A model generated the notes under the pieces. That model had not been told where the DNA came from. It was given only the letters and a program-made list of their open reading frames with translations, and made no database searches. Positions 9,422 to 18,198 of a stretch of 64,000 nucleotides of DNA are shown piece by piece. Numbering within the stretch: position 1 is the first letter of the stretch; each line of letters begins with the position of its first letter. A program made the position numbers and the translations under genes. The stretch is from Fundidesulfovibrio magnetotacticus. GTDB taxonomy: Bacteria; Desulfobacterota; Desulfovibrionia; Desulfovibrionales; Desulfovibrionaceae. Location of the stretch: contig NZ_BLTE01000014.1 of the NCBI RefSeq assembly GCF_013019105.1, positions 1-64,000 on the forward strand. The letters run 5' to 3'.

Positions 9422-10200
9422 TGGAGCACGCCGCCGCCAAACTCCACGGCATCTTCTCCCAGGAGACCGCCGTGACCCTCGGCACGGGCGCCACCCGGCG
9501 CAAAACCGTCACCAGGACCTACTGGTTCGCCCGGGAAGTCCAGAACGGCAAGGTGGAGATGCGCAGCCTCGACGTGGATTTCCAGCTCCAGGGCACGCTC
9601 CTCCTGCTGGACCGCGAAGATGTGCTCACCGGCTACATGCCCGAGGCCCAAACCACCTACCAGTACCTGAGCCGCCCCCTGATGCAGGGCGACGCCTACC
9701 GCGAGGTCGGCAATCACCCCGGGGCCGTGCGCGAATACGAGAAGGTGCGCCGCATCGACGAAGCCAACGTCCGCGCGGCCTTCGGCCTGGGCATCTCGCT
9801 GCTGGCCCTGGGGCTCACGGACAAGGCCGTGCACGTCTTCGACAACCTCCTGGAACTCGACGAGGCCTTCGAAGACGAACACAAGCACCTCTTCAACGAA
9901 CTGGGCATCGCGCTGCGCAAGCGCGGCCTTCTGGACCAGACCCTGCGCTACTACTTCCGCGCCCAGGAGATGACCTTCCTGGACGAAAACCTCCAATTCA
10001 ACATCGCCAGGGCCTACCTCGAAAAAAACGATCTGGACAACGCCCTGAAACATCTGCTCAATGCCCTGGACATCAACAGCTTCTTCGGAGAGGGGCTTCA
10101 GTTCGCCCGGTACATCCTGGACAGAGGGCTCCTGAACGAGGACGACAAGCGCCGCCGCCAGCTTCACCAGACGCTGCGCGCGGCAGGATATCTGGAGTGA
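9421..10200 (+). CDS. TPR protein with novel GTGAT-type N-terminal domain, copy A
   Basis: This 259-residue protein has an N-terminal region of about 85 residues with the pattern GIFSQE-x4-LGTGATRRKTVTRTYWFAR followed by a K-V-E-M strand, then five TPR-like units (YEKVRRIDEANVRAAFGLG, FNELGIALRKRGLLDQTLRY, FNIARAYLEKNDLDNALKH). I do not recognise the N-terminal domain. It recurs in the next gene, which makes it a real module. There is no signal peptide or TM segment, so it is probably cytoplasmic. The start ATG overlaps the stop of the receiver-TPR gene by one base (TGATG), so the two are almost certainly translationally coupled and likely act together. Confidence 0.8.
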   Translation: MEHAAAKLHGIFSQETAVTLGTGATRRKTVTRTYWFAREVQNGKVEMRSLDVDFQLQGTLLLLDREDVLTGYMPEAQTTYQYLSRPLMQGDAYREVGNHPGAVREYEKVRRIDEANVRAAFGLGISLLALGLTDKAVHVFDNLLELDEAFEDEHKHLFNELGIALRKRGLLDQTLRYYFRAQEMTFLDENLQFNIARAYLEKNDLDNALKHLLNALDINSFFGEGLQFARYILDRGLLNEDDKRRRQLHQTLRAAGYLE

Positions 10201-10242
10201 GCGCCCCGGAATTACGCATGCCGGAGGGCGCGGGGAGGGTGT

Positions 10243-10956
10243 ATGCCCCTGCAGGATGACGCGCCCAGGGCGCTTGGCGTCTACGCACGCAGCGTGGAGA
10301 GCGAGATCGGCACCGGCGCCACCGCCGGAACCCGCGAAACCGTCACCTGGTGGTACGCGCGTCTGGCGTCGCCCGGCCGGGTGGAACTGCAGCCCCTCAC
10401 CAGCGCGGGGCTGCCCTCGGGCATCGTCTCGCGCATGGCCCTGGCCGAATTCCTGAAAGTCCACCGCCCGGAGCCCTTCTACTACCGGGAGAACCCCTCC
10501 CAGGCCCTGGACGCCCTCTGCCAGGCGCTCCTCGATCCGCGGGGCGGCGGGCTCCCCGCCCTGGGCGCGCGGGAGCGCAAGACGCTCGCGGCCTTCGTGG
10601 GGGCCGAGCCCCCTGCCGGGGAGGACCCGGAATACATGGCCCAGGCCCGCCAGACCCTGGAGACTCTGCGCTGCACCGCCCCGGACGCCCTGGAGGAACA
10701 CCGCGCGAGCCTCAACCATTTCGCCGTGAGTCTGCGCAAGGAAGGCCATTTCAACGAGTCCATCGGCTTCTACGAGAAGGCCGTGGAGCTTGAAGGCAAC
10801 GACGAGAACGTCTTCTTCAACCTGGCCCGGGTGCACTACGACAAGGGCGACCGGGACGCCTGCCGCGAGGCCCTGGAGCGCGCCCTGTCCATCAATCCGG
10901 GCTTCATGGAGGCCATCCGCTTCCTGCGCTTCCTCTCCGGGAAGAAGCTCGCCTAG
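10243..10956 (+). CDS. TPR protein with novel GTGAT-type N-terminal domain, copy B
   Basis: A 237-residue paralogue of the preceding protein: GVYARS-x4-IGTGATAGTRETVTWWYAR lines up with the upstream copy, and two or three TPR units sit at the C-terminus (ASLNHFAVSLRKEGHFNESI, FFNLARVHYDKGDRDACREA). The middle (about residues 90-150) has no recognised motif and diverges from copy A. A GGAGGG 6-7 bases before the ATG at 10243 supports this start. It is 42 bp downstream of copy A and on the same strand, so it is probably the third gene of the receiver-TPR operon. Function unknown. Confidence 0.75.
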   Translation: MPLQDDAPRALGVYARSVESEIGTGATAGTRETVTWWYARLASPGRVELQPLTSAGLPSGIVSRMALAEFLKVHRPEPFYYRENPSQALDALCQALLDPRGGGLPALGARERKTLAAFVGAEPPAGEDPEYMAQARQTLETLRCTAPDALEEHRASLNHFAVSLRKEGHFNESIGFYEKAVELEGNDENVFFNLARVHYDKGDRDACREALERALSINPGFMEAIRFLRFLSGKKLA

Positions 10957-11066
10957 TCCGGGGCCGGGAGCGCCGGGGCGCGCGCCATTCCCTTGCGCCC
11001 GCGAACGTGCTAGGAAATCGTCGCCGCCGCGCCCCGCGCGGGCCATCCCGGCGGCCAAGGCCAGAC

Positions 11067-13214
11067 ATGATCCAGCTGCTCCCACGCGTCTTCGCCCTCG
11101 CGGCGCTCATCACGTGCCTGGCCGTCCAGGCGGCGTGGGCCGCTCCCAGGCAGCGCGTGCTCCTGCTGCACTCCTACCACCAGGGACTCAACTGGACCGA
11201 CGGCGTGGACGCGGGCATCCGCTCCGTGCTGGCGGGGCTGCCCGGGGTGGAACTCTACACCGAATACCTGGACGCCAAGCGCCTGCACGCCCCCGAGGAC
11301 GCTCCGGCCCTGGCCGGTCGCCTCCAGGCCAAGTACGCCCGCGTGCCCATGGACGTGGTGGTGGCCTCCGACGACGACGCCTTTCAGTTCCTGCTGGGCT
11401 GGCGCGCCAAGGTGTTCCCCGGGGCGCGGGTGGTGTTCTGCGGGGTGAACTTCTTCGACGAGGCCATGCTGGGGGCCGAAAAGGACCACGTGACCGGCGT
11501 AGTGGAAGACTTCGACGTGCGCGGCACCCTGCGCGCGGCCCTTTCCATGCTGCCCTCCACCTACCGCGTGGTGGTGGTGAACGACCGCTCCAGCACGGGC
11601 CTGGCCAACGCCAAGGCCCTGGCCGAGGTGATGCCCGAGTTCGAGAAGAAGGTGGCCGTGGCCACTCTGGACGACCTGACCATGGACGAACTCCTGGATC
11701 GCGTGGAGGCCCTGTCCCAGGGCGACCTGATCCTGCTCATGACCTTCAACCGCGACCGCGCCGGGCGCACCTTCGATTACGACGAATCCATCGCCCTCAT
11801 CGCCTCCCGGGCCAAGGCCCCCATGTTCGGCGTGTGGGATTTCTACCTGGGCCACGGCATCGTGGGCGGGCTGCTCACCAGCGGGTTCAACCAGGGCGAG
11901 GTGGCGGGGCGCATGGCCCAGCGCCTGCTCGCGGGCGAGAGCGTGGCCGACGTGCCCGTGCGCAAGCAAAGCCCCCACCGCTACATGTTCGACTACGCCC
12001 AGCTGCGCCGCTTCGCCATTCCCCTCTCGGCCCTGCCCGAGGGCAGCGAGGTGGTCAACCGCCCGGCCTCCTTCTACGACGAGCACCAGGGCAAGGTGCT
12101 TTCCGTGGCCGCCGCCTTCCTGGTGCTCCTGGGCATGGTCATGGCCCTGTGGGTGAACATCCAGGGCCGCAAGAAGACCGAAGCCAGCCTGCGGGAATCC
12201 GAGGAGAAGTTCGAGCGCATCTTCCGCCACAGCCCGGACTGGATCGCCATCCTGCGCCTGAACGGCGGCATCTACCTGGACGTGAACGAGGCCTTCGAGA
12301 AGGTCACGGGCTTTTCCCGGGCGGAAGTGCTGGGGCGCACCTCCATGGACATCGGCATCTACGCCAACCCAGACCAGCGCTACGAGCTCGACGACGAATT
12401 CCTGCGCACCGGCAGCACCCAGAACCAGGAGCTGCAATACCGCACCAAGTCCGGCGAGGTGATCACCGTCGAGCGCTCCGGCGAGCTGGTGGAGATCGGC
12501 GGGGAGCGCTGCATCGTCTCCATCGTGCGCGACATCACCCAGAAACGACAGGCGGAACAAGCCCTCCTGGAGTCCGAGAGGCAGAAGAAGCTGCGTACCG
12601 AGGCCGAGATCAAGATGCTCCAGGCCCAGATCAATCCGCATTTCCTCTTCAATGCCATCACGTCCATCATGCACTACATCCGCACCGACCCGGACACCGC
12701 ATCCGACCTGCTGGTGAAGCTGGGCGACTTCTTCCGCAAGAACATCAAGCCCGGAGGCTCCAGCATCCCCCTGGCCAAGGAGCTGGAGCACTGCGAAGAC
12801 TACCTCTCCATCGAGCGCGCCCGCTTCGAGGAGCGCCTGCGCGTCTCCTACGCCGTGGACCCCGCCGTGCTGGAGTGCCCCGTGCCGCCCCTTATCCTCC
12901 AGCCCCTGGTGGAGAACGCCCTGCGCCACGGGCTCATGCCCAAGGAGGAGGGCGGGGAGATCCGCATCGAGGCCGCCGCCGTGGAGGGCGGCGTGCGCAT
13001 CTGCGTGCGCGACGACGGCGTGGGCATGGACCAGGCCGATGCCGAGCCGCTCCTGGCGGGCGACGTGTCCCGCGCCCGGCCCAAGGGCTCGGGCCTGGCC
13101 CTGGGCAACGTGCAGGCCCGGCTCGTGGGCATCCATGGCGTGGGCCACGGCCTGTGCATCGAAACGGCCCCGGGCAGGGGCTTCACCGTGTGCTTCACCA
13201 TCCCGCGCCCATGA
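11067..13214 (+). CDS. LytS-type histidine kinase with substrate-binding-protein-like sensor
   Basis: A 715-residue membrane sensor. A signal peptide (MIQLLPRVFALAALITCLAV) is followed by a periplasmic ABC-substrate-binding-like domain (VLLLHSYHQGLNWTDG, to about residue 310), a TM helix near 355 (VAAAFLVLLGMVMALWV), a PAS domain (about 390-500) and a His_kinase domain with NPHFLFN as the phosphorylated histidine box, then HATPase_c (VENALRHG). This kinase class works with LytTR-type regulators, and one follows with a 4-bp ATGA overlap. The start at 11067 (after CCAAGG) is preferred over 11007 because it puts the signal peptide at the N-terminus. Ligand unknown, probably a small extracytoplasmic solute. 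Confidence 0.88.
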   Translation: MIQLLPRVFALAALITCLAVQAAWAAPRQRVLLLHSYHQGLNWTDGVDAGIRSVLAGLPGVELYTEYLDAKRLHAPEDAPALAGRLQAKYARVPMDVVVASDDDAFQFLLGWRAKVFPGARVVFCGVNFFDEAMLGAEKDHVTGVVEDFDVRGTLRAALSMLPSTYRVVVVNDRSSTGLANAKALAEVMPEFEKKVAVATLDDLTMDELLDRVEALSQGDLILLMTFNRDRAGRTFDYDESIALIASRAKAPMFGVWDFYLGHGIVGGLLTSGFNQGEVAGRMAQRLLAGESVADVPVRKQSPHRYMFDYAQLRRFAIPLSALPEGSEVVNRPASFYDEHQGKVLSVAAAFLVLLGMVMALWVNIQGRKKTEASLRESEEKFERIFRHSPDWIAILRLNGGIYLDVNEAFEKVTGFSRAEVLGRTSMDIGIYANPDQRYELDDEFLRTGSTQNQELQYRTKSGEVITVERSGELVEIGGERCIVSIVRDITQKRQAEQALLESERQKKLRTEAEIKMLQAQINPHFLFNAITSIMHYIRTDPDTASDLLVKLGDFFRKNIKPGGSSIPLAKELEHCEDYLSIERARFEERLRVSYAVDPAVLECPVPPLILQPLVENALRHGLMPKEEGGEIRIEAAAVEGGVRICVRDDGVGMDQADAEPLLAGDVSRARPKGSGLALGNVQARLVGIHGVGHGLCIETAPGRGFTVCFTIPRP

Positions 13215-13975
13215 GCCTCACCGCGTTCATCATCGACGACGAGGGCCCCGTGCGCCGCGAGCTGCGCCACCAGCTGGGCCGCATCGAGGACGTGGCCGTG
13301 GTGGGCGACGCCGCCAGCGCCTCCGCCGCCATGCCCCAACTGCGCGCCCTCCAGCCCGACTTGGTGTTCCTGGACATCCAGATGCCCGGCGTCTCGGGCC
13401 TGGAGCTCACCTACCTTTTCGGCTCCATGCCCAAGAAGCCGCTCCTGGCCTTCGTCACGGCCTACGAGGAGCACGCCGTGGCGGCCTTCGAGCTGGAGGC
13501 CCTGGACTACATCCTCAAGCCCTTCACCCTGGACCGCCTGAAAAAGACCGTGGACCGCGCCCGGCGCGCCCTGCGCCTGGACGAGCCCCAAGGCGGCGCG
13601 TCCGCGCAGGCCCAGGCCCAGCCGCAGGACCCCCAGGCCCCCGAACGGCGCATCCCCCTCTACGACGGCGAGCGCATCGTGCCCACGCTGCCCAGGCATG
13701 TCTTCTCCGTCTCCAGCGAGGACGGGCGCATCACCGTGCACACCGTGCACGGCCGCTACACCGCCAAGGCCACCCTCTCCGAACTGGAGGAGCGCCTGGC
13801 CCCCCACGGCTTCTTCCGCGCCCACCGCAGCCATCTGGTGAACCTGGCCCACGTGGCCGAGATCATCCCCTGGACCGGCGGCAGCTACAAGCTCGTCCTG
13901 AGCGACCGCGAACGCTCCGAGATCGTGGTGAGCCGCTACAACGTCAAGGACCTCAAGGCCCACTTCGACATCTGA
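13211..13975 (+). CDS. LytTR-family response regulator
   Basis: A 254-residue regulator with a CheY-like receiver (FIIDDEGPVRREL; phosphoacceptor LDIQMPGVSG; switch ILKPFT) joined by a Gln/Ala/Pro-rich linker (about residues 120-140) to a C-terminal LytTR DNA-binding domain (FFRAHRSHLVNLAHVAEI, SRYNVKDLKAHF). Its ATG overlaps the kinase stop as ATGA, so kinase and regulator are made together. LytTR proteins bind direct repeats upstream of target genes; the immediately downstream Ntn hydrolase gene is one candidate target, but no repeat was identified. Confidence 0.92.
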   Translation: MSLTAFIIDDEGPVRRELRHQLGRIEDVAVVGDAASASAAMPQLRALQPDLVFLDIQMPGVSGLELTYLFGSMPKKPLLAFVTAYEEHAVAAFELEALDYILKPFTLDRLKKTVDRARRALRLDEPQGGASAQAQAQPQDPQAPERRIPLYDGERIVPTLPRHVFSVSSEDGRITVHTVHGRYTAKATLSELEERLAPHGFFRAHRSHLVNLAHVAEIIPWTGGSYKLVLSDRERSEIVVSRYNVKDLKAHFDI

Positions 13976-13999
13976 AGCGCCCCCGCGAACGACGCCCCC

Positions 14000-14926
14000 A
14001 TGCCCTCACGCCTCCTCGCCGTCCTGCTGCCCGCGCTGCTGCTCTGGGCCGGAAACGCCCCGGCCTGCACCCTCTGGGCGCTCCAGGGGGCGGACGTGGC
14101 CGGGGGCGGGAGCATCCTGGTGAAAAACCGCGACTTCGCCCCGGACCACCCCACGCGCTTCGCGCTCCTCGCGCCGCGCGGGGGCTACCGCGTGGCGGCC
14201 ATGCTCTCCGTAACGCCCGAGGGCCGCACCATGGTGGTGGGCGGGGTCAACGAGAAGGGGCTGGCCGTGGTCACGGCCACGGCGGGCACCATCCCCCGCT
14301 CCCTGCGGCTGGAGCGCATCCGCGAGGGAGGCCTCGTCGGCGCGGCCCGGACCCTCCTGTCGCGCTGCGCCTCCGTGGACGAGGTCTTCGCGGACAAGGA
14401 GACCCTGGCCCGCCTGGCCCCGGCCTTCGCGCTGGTGGCCGACGCGCGCCGTGTGGCCGTGCTGGAGTGCTCGGGCACGGGATATGCCCTGGAGCCCGTG
14501 CCTGCCGGGGCGTTCGCCGCGCACACGAACCACCCCGAGCTACCAGGCGGCCCGGAGGACCTGCGCCAACGCCCCGACGCTCCGGGCAGCGTTGCGCGCC
14601 TGGAGCGCATCCGCTCGCTGCTGGCCCAGGCCAGTCGGCCTCTGGTTCTGGATTCCGCCGCGTCCTTCTCCCGCGACTCGGTCGCCGGGCCGGACCAGTC
14701 CATCTTCCGCACGGGCTCCAAACCCTCCAGCCCGCGCACCCTGGGCATGCTGGCCGTCTGGCTGCCGCCGGGCGGCGCGGCCCCCGTGCTGCTGGCGCGC
14801 ACCAGCAACCCCGGTGAGCCGGAGGAAGAACGCCGTCTGGTGCTGGACGAAGCCTTCTGGCGTTCCGCACCGGCCCCGGGCGGCTCGCAGCCGTTCCCGG
14901 GCTTCGGCGCGGTTCCGGCACACTGA
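14000..14926 (+). CDS. Secreted C45/acyltransferase-type Ntn hydrolase
   Basis: A 308-residue protein whose signal peptide (MPSRLLAVLLPALLLWAGNA) ends APA, directly before Cys23 (CTLWALQG). In this family an N-terminal cysteine exposed by processing is the nucleophile. Downstream motifs fit the isopenicillin-N acyltransferase / carcinine hydrolase (peptidase C45) group: VKNRDFAPDH, VVGGVNEKGLAVV and AHTNHPELP. It should cleave a linear amide bond in the periplasm; the substrate cannot be read from sequence. It lies 24 bp after the LytTR regulator on the same strand and may be its target or a co-transcribed gene. APAC is a poor lipobox, so cleavage by signal peptidase I is more likely. Confidence 0.8.
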   Translation: MPSRLLAVLLPALLLWAGNAPACTLWALQGADVAGGGSILVKNRDFAPDHPTRFALLAPRGGYRVAAMLSVTPEGRTMVVGGVNEKGLAVVTATAGTIPRSLRLERIREGGLVGAARTLLSRCASVDEVFADKETLARLAPAFALVADARRVAVLECSGTGYALEPVPAGAFAAHTNHPELPGGPEDLRQRPDAPGSVARLERIRSLLAQASRPLVLDSAASFSRDSVAGPDQSIFRTGSKPSSPRTLGMLAVWLPPGGAAPVLLARTSNPGEPEEERRLVLDEAFWRSAPAPGGSQPFPGFGAVPAH

Positions 14927-15363
14927 GCGCGACCGCGCCGCCTTGCGCTCCCGGGGATCTCCCGCGCCGGTTGTTCACTTTGCCCGCACGCGCATCTCCC
15001 GACCGTCGGCCGTCTGGCCGCTGATGATCAGGCTGCCCGTCCGCCGTCCTCGCCATGCGCCTCTTTCAGGCAGCCATTGAGCCCCCGCGGCGCGCCATTG
15101 GGCGGCGTCCGTCCTGCATTCGCGGCGGAGAGCGTCTGGCAACATGCCGAAATAACGGGAACTTGTCTGTCGGCATTGTCCGCAGGCTCCTGCCGTCTCC
15201 ATTGAGCCCCCGAAAACAGCCATTCAGCCCCGCCAGAGTGTTTTTCAACTTTCTGCTCCCGATTTCTCCTCATCAGGTCTACATGGTCCGCACACGGCCG
15301 TGCCAGCGCGGCCAGGGAAACGGGCGGACTGACCGGCCGCCCCCAATCAGGAGGACCTCCCAC
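14927..15363 (+). other. 437-bp gap upstream of the lactate genes
   Basis: No convincing gene. It holds short degenerate repeats (15071-15233) and should contain the promoter of the lactate-oxidation operon, which I could not place. An AGGAGG site (15349-15354) precedes the first ATG at 15364. A minus-strand 82-codon frame (14975-15223) looks like a by-product or a remnant. Confidence 0.5.
15071..15233. repeat. Short dispersed repeats CAGCCATTGAGCCCCCG
   Basis: Three close matches share CCATTSAGCCCC: 15071-15087, 15199-15212 and 15217-15233 (the last with CATTCAGCCCC). A weaker copy (CGCCATTGGGCGGC) lies near 15093-15106. They lie 130-290 bp upstream of the lactate operon. They may be operator sites or relics of a repeated element. 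Confidence 0.5.
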
Positions 15364-15915
15364 ATGTTCGACCTCTTCAAAGCCAAAGCCGAGGCCGTGA
15401 GCGCCGAGGTGCATCGCTTCCCGGCAAAAGGCCCCGCCCTGGACTTCATCAAGGAGACCTTCCGCAAGGAAGGCGTGGCCGACGCCCCCCAGGCCTACGC
15501 CGTGTGGGTGGACTGCCCCTTCCTGGAAGGCGTGGACAAGGACGCCCTGGCCGGCGAGTTCCCCGGCCTCACCTTCAACGTCACCCGCGACAAGGCCGAG
15601 CAGTCCCGGATTGGCGTCACCCAGATGCACTGGGGCATCGCCAACACCGGCACCGTGGCCCAGAACTCCACCGACCCCAAGGAGCGCCTGGCCTCCATGC
15701 TGCCCTGGCTGCACATCGCCATCGTGGGCACGGACGCCATCCTCCCGGACCTTCCGGCCCTGCTGGAAACCGTGCACCCCAAGGACTGCGCCTACCTGGC
15801 GCTGATCTCCGGCCCCAGCCGCACCGCCGACATCGAGCGCGTGCTGACCATCGGCGTCCACGGGCCCGAGCGCCTCATCATTGTCTGCATCGACGACCTG
15901 GGAGGGCAGAACTAA
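15364..15915 (+). CDS. lutC: LUD-domain lactate utilization protein (LutC/LldG-like)
   Basis: A 183-residue protein that is essentially one LUD domain (residues about 50-180: NTGTVAQNSTDPKERLASML, ALISGPSRTADIERVLTIG). LutC is the small partner of the LutABC L-lactate oxidising complex, which turns lactate into pyruvate on iron-sulfur clusters; Desulfovibrio calls the set lldEFG. A strong AGGAGG at 15349 fixes the ATG at 15364; the longer upstream frame is not coding. The TAA stop overlaps the next ATG (TAATG), so stoichiometric synthesis with the fused iron-sulfur subunit is expected. Confidence 0.85.
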   Translation: MFDLFKAKAEAVSAEVHRFPAKGPALDFIKETFRKEGVADAPQAYAVWVDCPFLEGVDKDALAGEFPGLTFNVTRDKAEQSRIGVTQMHWGIANTGTVAQNSTDPKERLASMLPWLHIAIVGTDAILPDLPALLETVHPKDCAYLALISGPSRTADIERVLTIGVHGPERLIIVCIDDLGGQN

Positions 15916-18053
15916 TGGCCACCACCGAATTCAAGGAATCCATCGACAAGGCCCTCCACGACGCCAACCTGAGCGGCGCGCTGGGCCGCTTCTCCGAGGC
16001 CTACGCCGTGGCCCGGGCCAAGGCCTACGAGGGCATCGACTTCGAAGCCCTGCGCGGACGCATCGCCGCCATCAAGGGCTACGCCGCCGAGCACATGGAC
16101 GAGCTGGCCGCCCAGTTCACCAAGTCCGCCGAGGCGCGCGGGGCCAAAGTGTTTCGCGCCAACTCCCCCCAGCAGGTGAAGGAGTACATCGCCAACCTCT
16201 GCCGCGAGAAGGGCGTCAAGCGCATCGTCAAATCCAAGTCCATGGCCACCGAGGAAATCCACCTCAACAAGCACCTCCAGGCCCAGGGCGTGCAGGTCAA
16301 CGAGACCGACCTTGGCGAGTGGATCATCCAGCTGGCCGGACAGACCCCCTCCCACATGGTCATGCCCGCCATCCACATGACCCGCGACGAGGTGGCCGAC
16401 CTCTTCAGCAAGGAAGTCAACGAGCGCCTCACCAACGACATCCCCAAGCTCGTCAAGGTGGCCCGCAAGGAGCTGCGCGAAAAGTTCCTCCAGGCCGACA
16501 TGGGCATCTCCGGCGGCAACATGGCCATCGCCGAAACCGGCACCATCGCCCTGGTGACCAACGAGGGCAACGCCCGCCTGACCACCAGCCTGCCCAGGAT
16601 CCACGTGGCCGTGGTTGGCCTGGAAAAGCTCATCCCCACCTGGGCCGACGCCGCGCCCATCCTGGTGGCCCTGCCCAAGAGCGCCACCAGCCAGCAGCTC
16701 ACCAGCTACGTGAGCCTGATCACCGGCCCCACCCAGAACGACGACGGCTCCATGAAGGAGATGCACATCATCCTCATGGACAACCGCCGCACCGAGATGG
16801 CCCGCGACCCCATCTTCAAGCAGGCTCTCCAGTGCATCCGCTGCGCCTCCTGCCTCAACGTGTGCCCGGTCTACCGCCTGGTGGGCGGCCACGTGTTCGG
16901 CAAGGTGTACACCGGCGGCATCGGCACCATCCTCACGGCCTGGTTCGACGAACTCAAGAAGAGCGAGGACATCCAGGGCCTGTGCATCCAGTGCGGCAAC
17001 TGCAAGCAGGTCTGCCCCGGCCAGATCGACATCCCGGCGCTCATCCTGGAGATTCGCCGCAGGCTGGCCAAGGAGCAGGGCCAGGGTCCGGTGCAGAAGG
17101 CCATCTTCACCGTGGTGAACAACCGCAAGCTGTTCCACGCCATGCTGCGCACGGCCTCCAAGACCCAGGGCCTCGTGGGCGCCAAGGACGGCTTCATCCG
17201 CCACCTGCCGCTCTTCCTCTCCGGCCTGGCGGACTTCCGCAGCCTCCCGGCCATCGCGGACAAGCCCTTCCGCGACGTGTTCGACACCATCCGCCAGCCC
17301 GCCCTGCAGAAGAAGGTGGCCTTCTACTCCGGCTGCCTCATCGACTTCGCCTATCCCGAGATGGGCGAAAAGCTCGTGCGCCTGTTCAACAAGGCCGGCT
17401 ACAACGTCACCTTCCCCAAGGAGCAGACCTGCTGCGGCGCGCCCGCGCGCTACAACGGTGCCTACGAGGTGGCCGCCGGAAACGCCACGGACAACATCAA
17501 GGCCCTGCTCTCCGACGACGTGGAATACGTGATCAGCGCCTGCCCCACCTGCACCGGCGCGCTCAAGCACGAGTTCATCGAAACCTACGAGAGCCTGGGA
17601 CAGCGCGACATGCTCCCCAAGGCCCGCCGCCTGGCCACCAAGACCGTGGACTTCTCCACCTTCGTCAAGCAGCTGGTGGACGAGGGCAAGCTCTCCTTCA
17701 AGGAAGGCCAGACCCTGGGAAGCATCACCTACCACGACTCCTGCCACCTCAAGCGCACGCTCCACGCCGAAAAGGAGCCCCGCGAACTCTTGACCAAGGC
17801 CGGTTATGAGATCAAGGAGATGTTCGAGTGCGACATGTGCTGCGGCATGGGCGGCTCGTATTCGCTCAAGTTCCCCGAGATCTCCAAGCCCATGCTCACC
17901 CGCAAGCTCGCCAACATCAAGGCCACCGGGACCTCCACCGTGGCCATGGACTGCCCCGGCTGCGTCATGCAGATCAAGGGCGGCTTCGACAAGGACGGAA
18001 CCCGCGTGACCGTGAAGCACACCGTGGAGCTTCTGGCCGACCAGTTGAAGTAG
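15915..18053 (+). CDS. Fused lactate dehydrogenase iron-sulfur subunit (LutB-LutA / LldEF)
   Basis: A 712-residue fusion. The N-terminal half is LutB-like: a LUD domain (about 60-295: AETGTIALVTNEGNARL, LITGPTQND) and a ferredoxin part with two CxxCxxCxxxC motifs (CIRCASCLNVCP, CIQCGNCKQVCP). The C-terminal half is LutA/heterodisulfide-reductase-like, with two cysteine-rich CCG domains (FYSGCLIDF, TCCGAPARY, SACPTCTG; DSCHLKR, CDMCCGMGG, CPGCVMQIKGG). In Bacillus these are separate proteins; the fusion is typical of sulfate reducers. It should oxidise L-lactate to pyruvate and pass electrons to the menaquinone pool or a ferredoxin/Hdr carrier. No lactate permease is in the window. Confidence 0.9.
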   Translation: MATTEFKESIDKALHDANLSGALGRFSEAYAVARAKAYEGIDFEALRGRIAAIKGYAAEHMDELAAQFTKSAEARGAKVFRANSPQQVKEYIANLCREKGVKRIVKSKSMATEEIHLNKHLQAQGVQVNETDLGEWIIQLAGQTPSHMVMPAIHMTRDEVADLFSKEVNERLTNDIPKLVKVARKELREKFLQADMGISGGNMAIAETGTIALVTNEGNARLTTSLPRIHVAVVGLEKLIPTWADAAPILVALPKSATSQQLTSYVSLITGPTQNDDGSMKEMHIILMDNRRTEMARDPIFKQALQCIRCASCLNVCPVYRLVGGHVFGKVYTGGIGTILTAWFDELKKSEDIQGLCIQCGNCKQVCPGQIDIPALILEIRRRLAKEQGQGPVQKAIFTVVNNRKLFHAMLRTASKTQGLVGAKDGFIRHLPLFLSGLADFRSLPAIADKPFRDVFDTIRQPALQKKVAFYSGCLIDFAYPEMGEKLVRLFNKAGYNVTFPKEQTCCGAPARYNGAYEVAAGNATDNIKALLSDDVEYVISACPTCTGALKHEFIETYESLGQRDMLPKARRLATKTVDFSTFVKQLVDEGKLSFKEGQTLGSITYHDSCHLKRTLHAEKEPRELLTKAGYEIKEMFECDMCCGMGGSYSLKFPEISKPMLTRKLANIKATGTSTVAMDCPGCVMQIKGGFDKDGTRVTVKHTVELLADQLK

Positions 18054-18163
18054 ACAAGATCATGCCCGGACGTCGCGAGCTGGTCGCGGCGTCCCGGGCT
18101 GGGAGAGACTTCGGGCGTCGCGCGGGCGTTTCCGCGCGGCGCCTGCCCTCTCCCGGTCGAGGC

Positions 18164-18198
18164 GGCCCCGGCGGGACATCGGTCACCCCGCCGGGGCC
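18164..18198 (+). terminator. Hairpin terminator after the lactate operon
   Basis: GGCCCCGGCGGG (18164-18175) pairs perfectly with CCCGCCGGGGCC (18187-18198). The tail is only modestly T-rich (GTCGTTCGTCC), so termination efficiency is uncertain. Position about 110 bp after the stop fits. Confidence 0.5.

Noticed and set aside
14975-15223. 82-codon minus-strand frame in the gap upstream of the lactate operon
   Set aside because: No ribosome site and no recognised family; the frame overlaps the short repeats. It may be a remnant but cannot be supported.
15282-15300. TGGTCCGCACACGGC upstream of the lactate genes as a sigma-54 promoter
   Set aside because: GG-N10-GC spacing is right, but the TTGC box is CGGC and the -24 box is poor, so it is probably chance in GC-rich DNA.
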